Assembly (NCBI RefSeq): GCF_008806345.1
Contig: NZ_VZZJ01000021.1
Coordinates: 1-64,000, forward strand
DNA: 64,000 nucleotides
From: Methylobacterium planeticum
GTDB lineage: Bacteria; Pseudomonadota; Alphaproteobacteria; Rhizobiales; Beijerinckiaceae
Direction of reading: 5' to 3'
The notes beneath the pieces were generated by a model, which was given only the letters and a program-made list of their open reading frames with translations, had not been told where the DNA came from and did not search any database. Shown piece by piece: positions 16,700-25,576 of the stretch (the stretch's first letter is position 1; each line of letters begins with the position of its first letter). The position numbers were made by a program, and so were the translations under genes.

Positions 16700-16732
16700 A
16701 CCGCAGGATGGAGTGTCCACCGATCCTGCGGT
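16700..16732. promoter_or_regulatory. 10-bp inverted repeat upstream of msrQ
   Basis: A perfect repeat, accgcaggat / atcctgcggt, with a 13-bp spacer sits 33-65 bp before the msrQ start codon. It could be an operator for a dimeric regulator or a leader hairpin. Nothing in the window names the regulator. Confidence 0.5.
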
Positions 16733-16922
16733 GCGAAGCCGCCCGCACGATGGCGCCGTCCCCCCGCATTTCGTCGCGGGGACACCCCGGTTACAGGCTG
16801 CTTCCCGGCCGCGACCGCGGGTCCGTTCCGGCCGTCTCGAACGATGGAACAAATCATGAGCGGACCCCCGCCTAAGGGCCCTCCGGACCCCCCGAATTCG
16901 GAAGAAATCAAGAACGATCCGG

Positions 16923-16964
16923 ATGTGGGTTTCTTCCATCGGCATGTGGGTTTCTTCCATCGCT
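16923..16964. repeat. Tandem duplication of a 21-bp unit
   Basis: The 19-bp core atgtgggtttcttccatcg occurs at 16923-16941 and again at 16944-16962, a 21-bp period. The unit is AT-richer than its surroundings. It lies 75 bp upstream of ligA. Function unknown; a duplicated operator or simple slippage are both possible. Confidence 0.75.
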
Positions 16965-17036
16965 CCGTCGCCTCCCGGCGCTCCCTGAGCTAGGTTCGCG
17001 GCCCCTCACCCCCAGCACGGATGCAACTCCAGATCC

Positions 17037-19517
17037 ATGGCGGCGAAATCGCAATCGGTCCCCGCGGCGGCCCGGGCCACGTCCGAGACGGCCGGCGATG
17101 GCAGGACGGCCGCGGAGGCGCGGGCCCGGCACGAGGCCCTCTCGGTCGAGATCGCCGAGGCCGACGAGGCCTATCACGGGCAGGACGCGCCGATCATGAC
17201 GGACGCCGCGTACGACGCCCTCCGGCGCGCGCTGGAGGCGATCGAGATCCGCTTCCCAGACCTCGCCGGGACGGGGGCGGCGAGCGCCTCGGTCGGGGCC
17301 AAGCCCTCCGACAGCTTCGGCAAGGTCCGGCACGCTCTGCCGATGCTGTCGCTCGGCAACGCCTTCGCGGAGGCCGAGGTCGAGGAGTTCGTGGCCCGGG
17401 TCCGGCGCTTCCTGAACTGGCCCGAGGCGGAGCCCCTGGGATTCACCGCGGAGCCGAAGATCGACGGGCTGTCCCTGTCGCTGCGCTACGAGGACGGGCG
17501 CCTCGTCACCGCGGCGACCCGGGGCGACGGCGAGGTCGGCGAGAACGTGACCCCGAACGCCCGCACGGTGACGGACATCCCCGAGAGCCTGACCGGCCAG
17601 GACGTGCCGGAGGTCTGCGAGGTCCGCGGCGAGGTCTATCTCGGCCACGCCGACTTCGCGGCGATCAATGCCCGGCAGGAAGCGGCCGGCAAGCCGCTCT
17701 TCGCCAACCCGCGCAACGCCGCCGCCGGCTCCCTGCGCCAGCTAGATCCCGCCATCACGGCCTCGCGCCCGCTGCGCTTCTTCGCCTATGCCTGGGGCGA
17801 GGTGAGCCCGCCCTTCGCGGGCAGCCAGTACGGGGTCATGGAGCGGTTCCGGGCCTGGGGCCTCCCGGTCAACCCGCGCACCGTCCTGTGCGCCGACGCC
17901 GCTGCGATGATCGCGCATTACCGCGGGATCGAGGCGGAGCGGCCGAGCCTCGGCTACGACATCGACGGCGTGGTCTACAAGGTCGACGACCTCGCGCTGC
18001 AGCGCCGCCTCGGCTTCGTCTCGCGGGCGCCGCGCTGGGCCCTGGCTCACAAGTTCGCGGCCCAGAAGGCCTTCACGGTGGTGGAGGGGATCACGATCAA
18101 TGTCGGGCGCACCGGCTCCCTCAACCCGCTGGCCAAGCTCCGGCCCGTGACGGTGGGGGGCGTCGTGGTATCGAACGCCACGCTCCACAACGAGGGCTAC
18201 GTCCAGGGCGTCGGCGGCGACGGCGAGCCGATCCGCGAGGGCCGCGACATCCGGGTCGGCGACACCGTGGTGGTGCAGCGGGCCGGCGACGTCATCCCCA
18301 AGGTGATGGACGTCGTCCTCGACAAGCGCCCGGCGGAGGCGCAGCCCTTCCGCTTCCCCGAGCATTGCCCGGCCTGCGGCAGCAGGGCCGTGCGCGCGAT
18401 GAACCCGCGCACCGGCAAGCTCGACGCGGTGCGCCGCTGCACCGGCGGGCTGATCTGCCCGGCGCAGGGCATCGAGCGCCTGAAGCACTTCGTCTCGCGC
18501 AACGCCTTCGACCTCGAGGGCTTCGGCGAGACCTATATCGAGGTGCTGTTCGAGGCGGGCCTCGTGCACCAGCCGGCCGACCTGTTCCGCCTCGACTTCG
18601 ACACCCTCAAGGCCGCGATCGTGGCCCGGCGCGAGGCGCTCTCGGCCGAGCGGCGGGCCGCCGGCGAGCCGCCCCCCAGGAAGCCGAAGAAGAAGGGCGA
18701 CGACGAGGACAGGGCGATCAAGAACCTGCTCGCCGCCGTCGCGGCGCGGCGCAGCCTGCCCCTGAACCGCTTCCTGTTCGCCCTCGGCATCCCGCAGATC
18801 GGCGAATCGACCGCCAAGGCCCTGGCCAAGCGCGTCCCCGACATGGCGGCCCTGATGGCGGCGGTGGCCGCCGCCGCCGCCGCGCAGGCGGGGCCGGACT
18901 TCATCGCGCTCTCGGGCGTGCCGCGCATCGGCCCGACCACCCGCGACCGGCTGCTGGAGGCGGCCACCCTCCCGCCGGAGGCGCCGGCGGAAGGGGAAGC
19001 CGGGGACCCCGCGCAGGCGCGTCCGCGCATGCGCATGACCGCGAGCCAGCGCGACAGCCTCACGGCCCATTACGGAAGCCTGGAGGCGGCGGAGGCCGCG
19101 CTCGCCCGCGCCGCCGCGCAGCGCCCGGGCGAGGCCTACCACCACCTCGCCGACGACGGCGAGATCGGCCCGGTGGCGGCCGATTCGCTGATCCGGTTCT
19201 TCTCCGAGCCGCACAACGACGCCGCGGTGCGGGCGCTCCTCGCCGAGGTGACGGTGGAGCCGATGCAGGCCGCCGCCTCCGCCGCCGCCTTCGCGGGCAA
19301 GACCCTGGTCTTCACCGGCTCCCTCGAGCGCATGACCCGCAACGAGGCCAAGGCCACCGCCGAGCGCCTCGGCGCCAAGGTCTCGGGCTCGGTCTCGGCC
19401 AAAACCGACCTCGTGGTGGCGGGCCCCGGCGCCGGCTCGAAGCTGAAGGACGCCGAGACGCACGGGGTCCGGGTGATCTCCGAGGCGGAGTGGGTGGCGC
19501 TGGTCGCGGGCGCCTGA
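17037..19517 (+). CDS. ligA: NAD-dependent DNA ligase LigA
   Basis: LigA seals nicks in replication and repair using NAD. Adenylation-domain motifs: AEPKIDGLSLSLRYEDG with the AMP-accepting Lys141, ATRGDGEVGENVT, EVRGEVYL, ANPRNAAAGSLRQLD and YDIDGVVYKVDD. Then the OB fold (NVGRTGSLNPLAKLRPV), a four-cysteine zinc finger (CPACGS...RRCTGGLICPAQ), helix-hairpin-helix repeats (LPLNRFLFALGIPQIGEST, FIALSGVPRIGPTT) and a C-terminal BRCT domain (about 745-826, FAGKTLVFTGSLERMTRNEAK). At 826 residues it is about 130-150 longer than the E. coli enzyme, because of an N-terminal extension and charged inserts in the HhH region (PPPRKPKKKGDDEDR). The exonuclease gene follows by 84 bp. Confidence 0.96.
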   Translation: MAAKSQSVPAAARATSETAGDGRTAAEARARHEALSVEIAEADEAYHGQDAPIMTDAAYDALRRALEAIEIRFPDLAGTGAASASVGAKPSDSFGKVRHALPMLSLGNAFAEAEVEEFVARVRRFLNWPEAEPLGFTAEPKIDGLSLSLRYEDGRLVTAATRGDGEVGENVTPNARTVTDIPESLTGQDVPEVCEVRGEVYLGHADFAAINARQEAAGKPLFANPRNAAAGSLRQLDPAITASRPLRFFAYAWGEVSPPFAGSQYGVMERFRAWGLPVNPRTVLCADAAAMIAHYRGIEAERPSLGYDIDGVVYKVDDLALQRRLGFVSRAPRWALAHKFAAQKAFTVVEGITINVGRTGSLNPLAKLRPVTVGGVVVSNATLHNEGYVQGVGGDGEPIREGRDIRVGDTVVVQRAGDVIPKVMDVVLDKRPAEAQPFRFPEHCPACGSRAVRAMNPRTGKLDAVRRCTGGLICPAQGIERLKHFVSRNAFDLEGFGETYIEVLFEAGLVHQPADLFRLDFDTLKAAIVARREALSAERRAAGEPPPRKPKKKGDDEDRAIKNLLAAVAARRSLPLNRFLFALGIPQIGESTAKALAKRVPDMAALMAAVAAAAAAQAGPDFIALSGVPRIGPTTRDRLLEAATLPPEAPAEGEAGDPAQARPRMRMTASQRDSLTAHYGSLEAAEAALARAAAQRPGEAYHHLADDGEIGPVAADSLIRFFSEPHNDAAVRALLAEVTVEPMQAAASAAAFAGKTLVFTGSLERMTRNEAKATAERLGAKVSGSVSAKTDLVVAGPGAGSKLKDAETHGVRVISEAEWVALVAGA

Positions 19518-19601
19518 GAGGCGCCGGCGCTGCGGCGCATCACCCCGCGCGGGCAAAATCCCGTTGCGCCGCGACTCCCCGAGCCCCTATCGTCCCGGGC
19601 G

Positions 19602-20522
19602 ATGACCATCCTGGCGATCGATTTCGAGACGGCGAACGAGCGGCGCGACTCGGCCTGCGCGGTCGGGCTCGCCTGGATCGCGGAGGGCGGGGTGGTGCGG
19701 CGGGAATCCCGCCTGATCCGGCCGCCGGAGCTGCGCTTCGCGCCCGGCAACATCCGGGTCCACGGCATCGTGCCGGCCGACGTGCGGGGTCAGCCGGACT
19801 TCCCGGCCGTGATGGCAGAGTTCCTGCCGGACCTGACGCGCGGCCTGATCCTCGCCCACAACGCGCCCTTCGACCTGGGCGTGCTGCGCGCCGGCCTGTC
19901 CGCCTACGGCCTGCCGGTGCCGGCCTTCTCGTATCTCTGCACGCTCCAGATCGCCCGGCAGGTCTTCCCCGACCCCGCCGGCTGCGGCCTCGGCAAGGTG
20001 GCGGCCCGGCTCGGCATCCGCTTCGCGCACCACGACGCGGGCGAGGACGCCTATGCGTGCGCCGAGATCGCGCTCGCGGCGATGCGCCGGACCGGGGCGG
20101 CGGACGTCGCCGGGCTGACCCGGGTGCTGCCCCTGCAGGTCACCACCCTGCCACCCGGGCCCGCCCTGCCGCGATACCGCCCCGCGGGGGCCGGCTCGCT
20201 GGCCGCCCGGGCGCTCTCCGCCGCCCGACGGGACGCCGCGCCCGAGGCCGAGCGCCTCCGCTTCGCCGTCCGAGGCAGCACCGGCAACCGCTACGAGGTC
20301 GCCCTCGAGGAGCGGCCCCTCGGGCTCTATCTCCGCTGCTCCTGCCCCGCCGGCCGCAACCGCCGCCGCTGCCGCCACGTCGACGCGATGGTGGACGGCG
20401 ACGTCACAGACCTCATCTCCCGCAACTTCGCCGACGTCGAGCGCCTGCGCCAGCTCATCGCGGGCGCCCCGGCCGGCCACCGGATCGAGCCCGAGCGGGT
20501 GCGGCGGGTCCAGGCCGCCTGA
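19602..20522 (+). CDS. DEDDh 3'-5' exonuclease with C-terminal SWIM-like zinc knuckle
   Basis: The N-terminal 170 residues form a DnaQ-type exonuclease domain: AIDFETAN (Asp7, Glu9), HNAPFDLGVL (Asp91) and HHDAGEDAYACAE (His144, Asp149), the full DEDDh set. After a linker, residues 225-265 carry YEVALEERPLGLYLRCSCPAGRNRRRCRHVDAM, which has the C-x-C-x(n)-C-x-H spacing (Cys246, Cys248, Cys257, His259) of a SWIM zinc finger. SWIM domains bind nucleic acid or protein, so this may be a targeting module. The combination is not one I know as standard. It follows ligA by 84 bp, suggesting shared expression in DNA repair. The biological substrate is unknown. Confidence 0.82.
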   Translation: MTILAIDFETANERRDSACAVGLAWIAEGGVVRRESRLIRPPELRFAPGNIRVHGIVPADVRGQPDFPAVMAEFLPDLTRGLILAHNAPFDLGVLRAGLSAYGLPVPAFSYLCTLQIARQVFPDPAGCGLGKVAARLGIRFAHHDAGEDAYACAEIALAAMRRTGAADVAGLTRVLPLQVTTLPPGPALPRYRPAGAGSLAARALSAARRDAAPEAERLRFAVRGSTGNRYEVALEERPLGLYLRCSCPAGRNRRRCRHVDAMVDGDVTDLISRNFADVERLRQLIAGAPAGHRIEPERVRRVQAA

Positions 20523-20540
20523 TCGGCGCAGCCTCGGACG

Positions 20541-21178
20541 AGCGCGGGTGGCATGCCGCGACCCCCTTGGTGTTGAGGTGAGGGACGCGCCTTGTCCGGA
20601 AAGGTCGCACCCCTCACCCGGTCGGCTGGCGCCGACTCGACCTCTCCCGGACGGGAGAGGTGGGGTGCGCCGCTCCGGGAGGACGGGTTCGTGGGCGCGG
20701 TTGGCACGCCGCGCTCCCTCTCCCGTGCGGGAGAGGGTTGGGGTGAGGGATGCGACGCATCCGGACACGTCGCACCCCTCACCCGGTCGGCTGGCGCCGA
20801 CTCGACCTCCCCCGGACGGGAGAGGTGGGGCGGGCCGCCGCTCCGGGAGGATGCATCGGTGGGCGCGGGTGGCACGCCGCGCTCCCTCTCCCGTGCGGGA
20901 GAGGGTTGGGGTGAGGGATGCGCCTTGTCCGGAAAGGTCGCACCCCTCACCCGGTCGGCTGACGCCGACTCGACCTCTCCCGGACGGGAGAGGTGGGGTG
21001 CGCCGCTCCGGGAGGACGGGTTGGTGGGCGCGGTTGGCACGCCGCGCCCCCTCGTCCGGGCGGGAGAGGTTTGCCCGCGCAGCGAGCCGGGGTGAGGGGT
21101 GCGACCTCTCAGGACGACGCGCATCCCTCACCCGATGCGCTCCGCGCACTCGACCTCTCCCGTGCGAGAGAGGGTCTC
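20541..21178. repeat. Tandem array of ~165-180 bp hairpin-rich repeats
   Basis: This gene-free stretch between the exonuclease gene and fadB consists of three full units (20578-20742, 20743-20910, 20911-21091), a partial fourth (to 21178) and a leading fragment from 20541. Each unit has gtgaggga-, a cacccctcacccggtcgg block, and several perfect hairpins: gtcggc/gccgac, cctctcccg/cgggagagg, and ccctctcccg/cgggagaggg. Units differ by scattered substitutions and small indels. They resemble the dispersed, palindromic non-coding repeats common between genes in Methylobacterium and other Hyphomicrobiales; here they are in tandem. Open frames crossing the array are a by-product of the repeats. Confidence 0.88.
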
Positions 21179-21185
21179 TTCGGCC

Positions 21186-23405
21186 TCAGGTCGCCTGCTG
21201 GGCCGCGGTGCCGTAGAAGGTGGCGCCGGTCTCGGCCATGCGGGCGAGGTTGTCCGGCACGGCGAAGCGGGGGCCGTGCCTGGCCTCCAGGGAGCGGGCG
21301 AGGTCGGCGAAGGTCTTGGCCCCCATGAAGTCGATGTAGGAGAGGGCGCCCCCCGTGAAGGGGGCGAAGCCGAAGCCGAGGATCGAGCCGACATCCGCCT
21401 CGCGGGGATCGGTGACGACGCCCTCGCCGACGGTGCGGGCGGCCTCCAGCGCCTGCACCACGAGGAGGCGGTGCTTCAGCTCCTGAATGTCCACCGAATC
21501 CGGGTCGAGATGCGCCAGCTGCAGGTCCCTGAGGCCGGGCCAGAGGCGCTTCGGGGCGCCCTCCGGGTAATCGTAGAAGCCCTTCTTGTTCTTGCGGCCG
21601 AGGCGGCCCTGGTTCTCGACGATCTCGACGAGGAGCTGCTTCTGGGCCGGGTCGACCGCGTCGGGGCCGAGCTGCGCCTCGGTGGCCCGGACGATCTTGA
21701 GGCCGAGATCGAGGGCGACCTCGTCGTTGAGGGAGAGGGGACCGACCGGCATGCCGGCCAAGCGGCCCGCCGCCTCGATCATCGCCGGGGGCACGCCCTC
21801 GAGCAGCATCTTGTGGCCCTCGAGCAGGTAGGCCGTGACGCAGCGGTTGGCGAAGAAGCCGCGGGAATCGTTGACGACGATCGGGGTCTTCCGGATGGCC
21901 CGGACGTAGTCGAGGGCCGTCGCGACGGCGCGCGCGCCCGTGGCCTCGCCCTTGATGATCTCGACGAGGAGCATCTTCTCGACGGGGGAGAAGAAGTGGA
22001 TGCCGACGAACTGGTCGGGCCGCCGCGAGGTCCGGGCCAGCCCCGAGATCGGCAGGGTCGAGGTGTTCGACGCGAAGATCACCTCCGGGCCGATCACGGC
22101 CTCGACCTTGGCGATCACCTCGGCCTTCACCGCCGGGTCCTCGAACACGGCCTCGATCACGAGGTCGCAGCCCGCGAGGTCGGCGTAGTCGGCGCTGGTG
22201 CGGATGCGCCCGAGCAGGGCGTCCCGGTCGGCGGTCTTCGCCCGGCCCTTGCTGATCTGGTTCGTCATCAGCTTGTGGGCGTAGGCCTTGCCTTTCTCGG
22301 CGGCCTCCAGGCTCTGGTCGACCAGCACGACCTCCATCCCGGCCTGGGCCGAGACGTAGGCGACGCCCGCGCCCATGAAGCCGGCGCCGACGACGCCGAG
22401 GGTCCGCACGCGGGTGGCCGGCACGTCCTTCGGCCGGCGCGCGCCCTTGTTCAGCTCGCCCATCGAGATGAACAGGGTGCGGATCATCGCCGCCGCCTCG
22501 GTCGATCGCAGGATCTTGGCGAAGTATCGGCTCTCGACGCGCAGGGCGAGATCCATCGGCAGCTGCAGGCCCTCGTAGACGGAGGCCAGGATCGCCTTGG
22601 CGGCCGGATAATTGTCGTGCGTCTCCCGGCGGTAGATCGCGTTGGCGGGGGGCCAGATCATCATGCCGGCGGGCGAGTAGACCTTGCCGGAGGGCGCCTT
22701 GAACTTCGGCACGTCCCAGGGGGCCACGGCCGAGCCGCCGGCCTTGATCCAGGCCCTGGCTTTCTCGACGATCTCGTCCTTGGGGGCGACCTGGTGGGCG
22801 AGGCCCATGTTCCGGGCCATCAGCGCGCGGATCTGCTCGCCCTTGAACAGCATCTGCAGGGCATCGCCCGTCTGCATCAGGCGCGCCACCCGCTGGGTGC
22901 CGCCGGCGCCGGGGAAGAGCCCGACCTTGATCTCGGGCAGGCCGACGCGGGTCTTGTCGTCGTCGGCCAGCACCCGGTGGTGGCAGGCCAGCGCCAGCTC
23001 GAAGGCGCCCCCGAGGCAGATGCCGGCAATCGCTGCCGCGAAGGGCTTCCCGCAGGTCTCGAGCCTCCGGTAGAGCAGGGTGAGGCGGCGCGATTCCTCG
23101 AAGAAGTGGCGCATGGCCGCCTCCTCGCCGGTCTCGGCCCGGAGCTCCTCGTAGGCGCGGCCGAGGCCCTGCAGCATGGTCAGGTCGGCGCCGCCCGAGA
23201 AGTTGTCCTTGCCGGAGGTGATGACGCAGCCCTTGATCGCCGCATCGCCCGCCACCGCGTCGATGATGCGGCCGAGCTCGTCCATCACCTCGGGGGTGAT
23301 CACGTTCATCGAGCGGCCGGGCATGTCCCAGGTCGCCAGCGCGATGCCGTCGGGGTCGGTCTCGAAGCGGAAGTTCTGCAGGGTGTCCAGGGATGTGTCG
23401 GGCAT
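21186..23405 (-). CDS. Bifunctional enoyl-CoA hydratase/3-hydroxyacyl-CoA dehydrogenase (FadB/FadJ type)
   Basis: This 739-residue protein catalyses the hydration and NAD-dependent oxidation steps of fatty-acid beta-oxidation. The N-terminal crotonase domain (to about 190) has GADLTMLQG, the oxyanion-forming IAGICLGGAFELALACHHR and PEIKVGLFPGAGGTQR with the catalytic Glu. A linker leads to the dehydrogenase domain at about 335 (LGVVGAGFMGAGVAYVSAQAG), NTSTLPISGLA, VGIHFFSPVEKMLLVEII with catalytic His, and FFANRC. It ends with the C-terminal dehydrogenase domain holding GFGFAPFTGG. It is the last gene of the leftward beta-oxidation set. Confidence 0.94.
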   Translation of the reverse strand: MPDTSLDTLQNFRFETDPDGIALATWDMPGRSMNVITPEVMDELGRIIDAVAGDAAIKGCVITSGKDNFSGGADLTMLQGLGRAYEELRAETGEEAAMRHFFEESRRLTLLYRRLETCGKPFAAAIAGICLGGAFELALACHHRVLADDDKTRVGLPEIKVGLFPGAGGTQRVARLMQTGDALQMLFKGEQIRALMARNMGLAHQVAPKDEIVEKARAWIKAGGSAVAPWDVPKFKAPSGKVYSPAGMMIWPPANAIYRRETHDNYPAAKAILASVYEGLQLPMDLALRVESRYFAKILRSTEAAAMIRTLFISMGELNKGARRPKDVPATRVRTLGVVGAGFMGAGVAYVSAQAGMEVVLVDQSLEAAEKGKAYAHKLMTNQISKGRAKTADRDALLGRIRTSADYADLAGCDLVIEAVFEDPAVKAEVIAKVEAVIGPEVIFASNTSTLPISGLARTSRRPDQFVGIHFFSPVEKMLLVEIIKGEATGARAVATALDYVRAIRKTPIVVNDSRGFFANRCVTAYLLEGHKMLLEGVPPAMIEAAGRLAGMPVGPLSLNDEVALDLGLKIVRATEAQLGPDAVDPAQKQLLVEIVENQGRLGRKNKKGFYDYPEGAPKRLWPGLRDLQLAHLDPDSVDIQELKHRLLVVQALEAARTVGEGVVTDPREADVGSILGFGFAPFTGGALSYIDFMGAKTFADLARSLEARHGPRFAVPDNLARMAETGATFYGTAAQQAT

Positions 23406-23598
23406 GGTCGTCTCCTCCGCAATCTCTTCTATCCGGTGGCGCCGACGCGGCTCTCGGCACGGTCCGTGCCGGTCGGATCGTGCCGGTGCGCGTGTCGTGG
23501 GTTCAGGGCTTGCCGGGTCCAGCGCGTGTGACGGGTTCGACGGGGAGGCGGCCCCCTCCCGGCCGGCTCGGGTCCGGCGAAAGGGGGCACGACTCCGG

Positions 23599-24081
23599 TT
23601 ACTTCGGCGCGGCGGGCGTCTCGGGCTGGCCGCCCGCGTTCTCCGAGGCGGCGGCGAGCGAGAGCATGTTCAGGAGCCGCGTCACCGCGTTCTGCGACAC
23701 CGCCGTGACGGTCGAGGACGGGTCCGCGTTGATGGCCTGGAACTTCTGGTAGGTCTTGTCGTCGTAGATGCCGTTGATGTGCTTCAGCTCGTCGAGGCTG
23801 AACTTGGCGGCGTATTCCTTCGACAGGCCCTCGACCATCACGGTGCGCTGACGGTCGAACTCGGCCAGGGCCTCCTTGCGGAACGCCTCCGCCTTGTCGT
23901 CCTTCATCGGTGCCACGGTCTTCTCCAGGGCGGCGGAGAAGCCGGTCTCGAGGTTCTTGATCAGGGTCTTCTGGACCAGGGTCTTGGCCTCGCTCAGCTT
24001 GTCGGCGGCCTCGTCGGCGCGGGCGGCCAGCGGCAGGGCGAGGGCGGTGGTCAGGCAGAGGGTTGCGAGCAGTCGCGTCAT
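23599..24081 (-). CDS. DUF2059 domain-containing periplasmic protein
   Basis: A 160-residue protein with a clear signal peptide (MTRLLATLCLTTALALPLAARA, cut near residue 22) and a helical mature part. The segment VEGLSKEYAAKFSLDELKHINGIYDDKTYQKFQAI matches the DUF2059 pattern (a helix, then FSxxEL-x(4)-YxxxxYQKF). The C terminus is Pro/Ala rich. The function of DUF2059 is unknown. The gene sits inside the beta-oxidation set, between thiolase and fadB, with 216 and 193 bp on either side, so it could have its own promoter. ATG 24081 gives the proper signal peptide; the frame is open for 42 more codons. Confidence 0.75.
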   Translation of the reverse strand: MTRLLATLCLTTALALPLAARADEAADKLSEAKTLVQKTLIKNLETGFSAALEKTVAPMKDDKAEAFRKEALAEFDRQRTVMVEGLSKEYAAKFSLDELKHINGIYDDKTYQKFQAINADPSSTVTAVSQNAVTRLLNMLSLAAASENAGGQPETPAAPK

Positions 24082-24267
24082 CGTGGCGTTTCTCCCGTGT
24101 GGGCGTGTCGTTCCGCGCCGGCTTACGGTCACGGTCCGGCCGCCCTCTACCAGTGATCGCAAAGGTTTGGGAGGCGAGGCCCCGGGAGGCGTGCGCAGGC
24201 GCCGCACCTCCCGGGCCCGATCCTGCGATCCGTGTGGGCCTCGTCGGACCCGCTCCAGTCGCCAGAC

Positions 24268-24297
24268 CCGCCCGGGTCGTCACATCCGCCCGGGTCG

Positions 24298-24303
<6 letters not shown>
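24268..24303. repeat. Two 18-bp tandem repeats over the thiolase stop codon
   Basis: The unit ccgcccgggtcgtca plus three variable bases occurs twice in a row, and the second copy (on the plus strand) includes the TCA that is the reverse complement of the thiolase stop. The duplication thus adds a second downstream copy of the gene's last bases. Probably slippage. Confidence 0.7.
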
Positions 24304-25506
<1,203 letters not shown>

Positions 25507-25576
25507 GTGCGTTTCCTTCTCTGCCTCCGCTGCGGGAGGCTGGCGCGTCTCTCGTGGGCCGGCGGGGCGCGGCCCC

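Larger units (their letters stand above)
16668..17036. promoter_or_regulatory. Divergent msrQ/ligA region
   Basis: This 369-bp gap lies between leftward msrQ and rightward ligA and must contain both promoters. It holds a 10-bp inverted repeat close to msrQ, a second weaker hairpin near 16758-16783 (gtcccc / ggggac) and a 21-bp duplication nearer ligA. No gene is credible in it; short frames here lack ribosome sites. Confidence 0.55.

Noticed and set aside
20541..21178. CRISPR array
   Set aside because: The units are 165-180 bp, imperfect, internally palindromic and without unique spacers, and no cas genes are present.
20548..21328. Open frames of 170-520 codons across the hairpin repeat array on both strands
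   Set aside because: The translated sequence is itself repeated with the DNA repeat and has no ribosome site or family resemblance.
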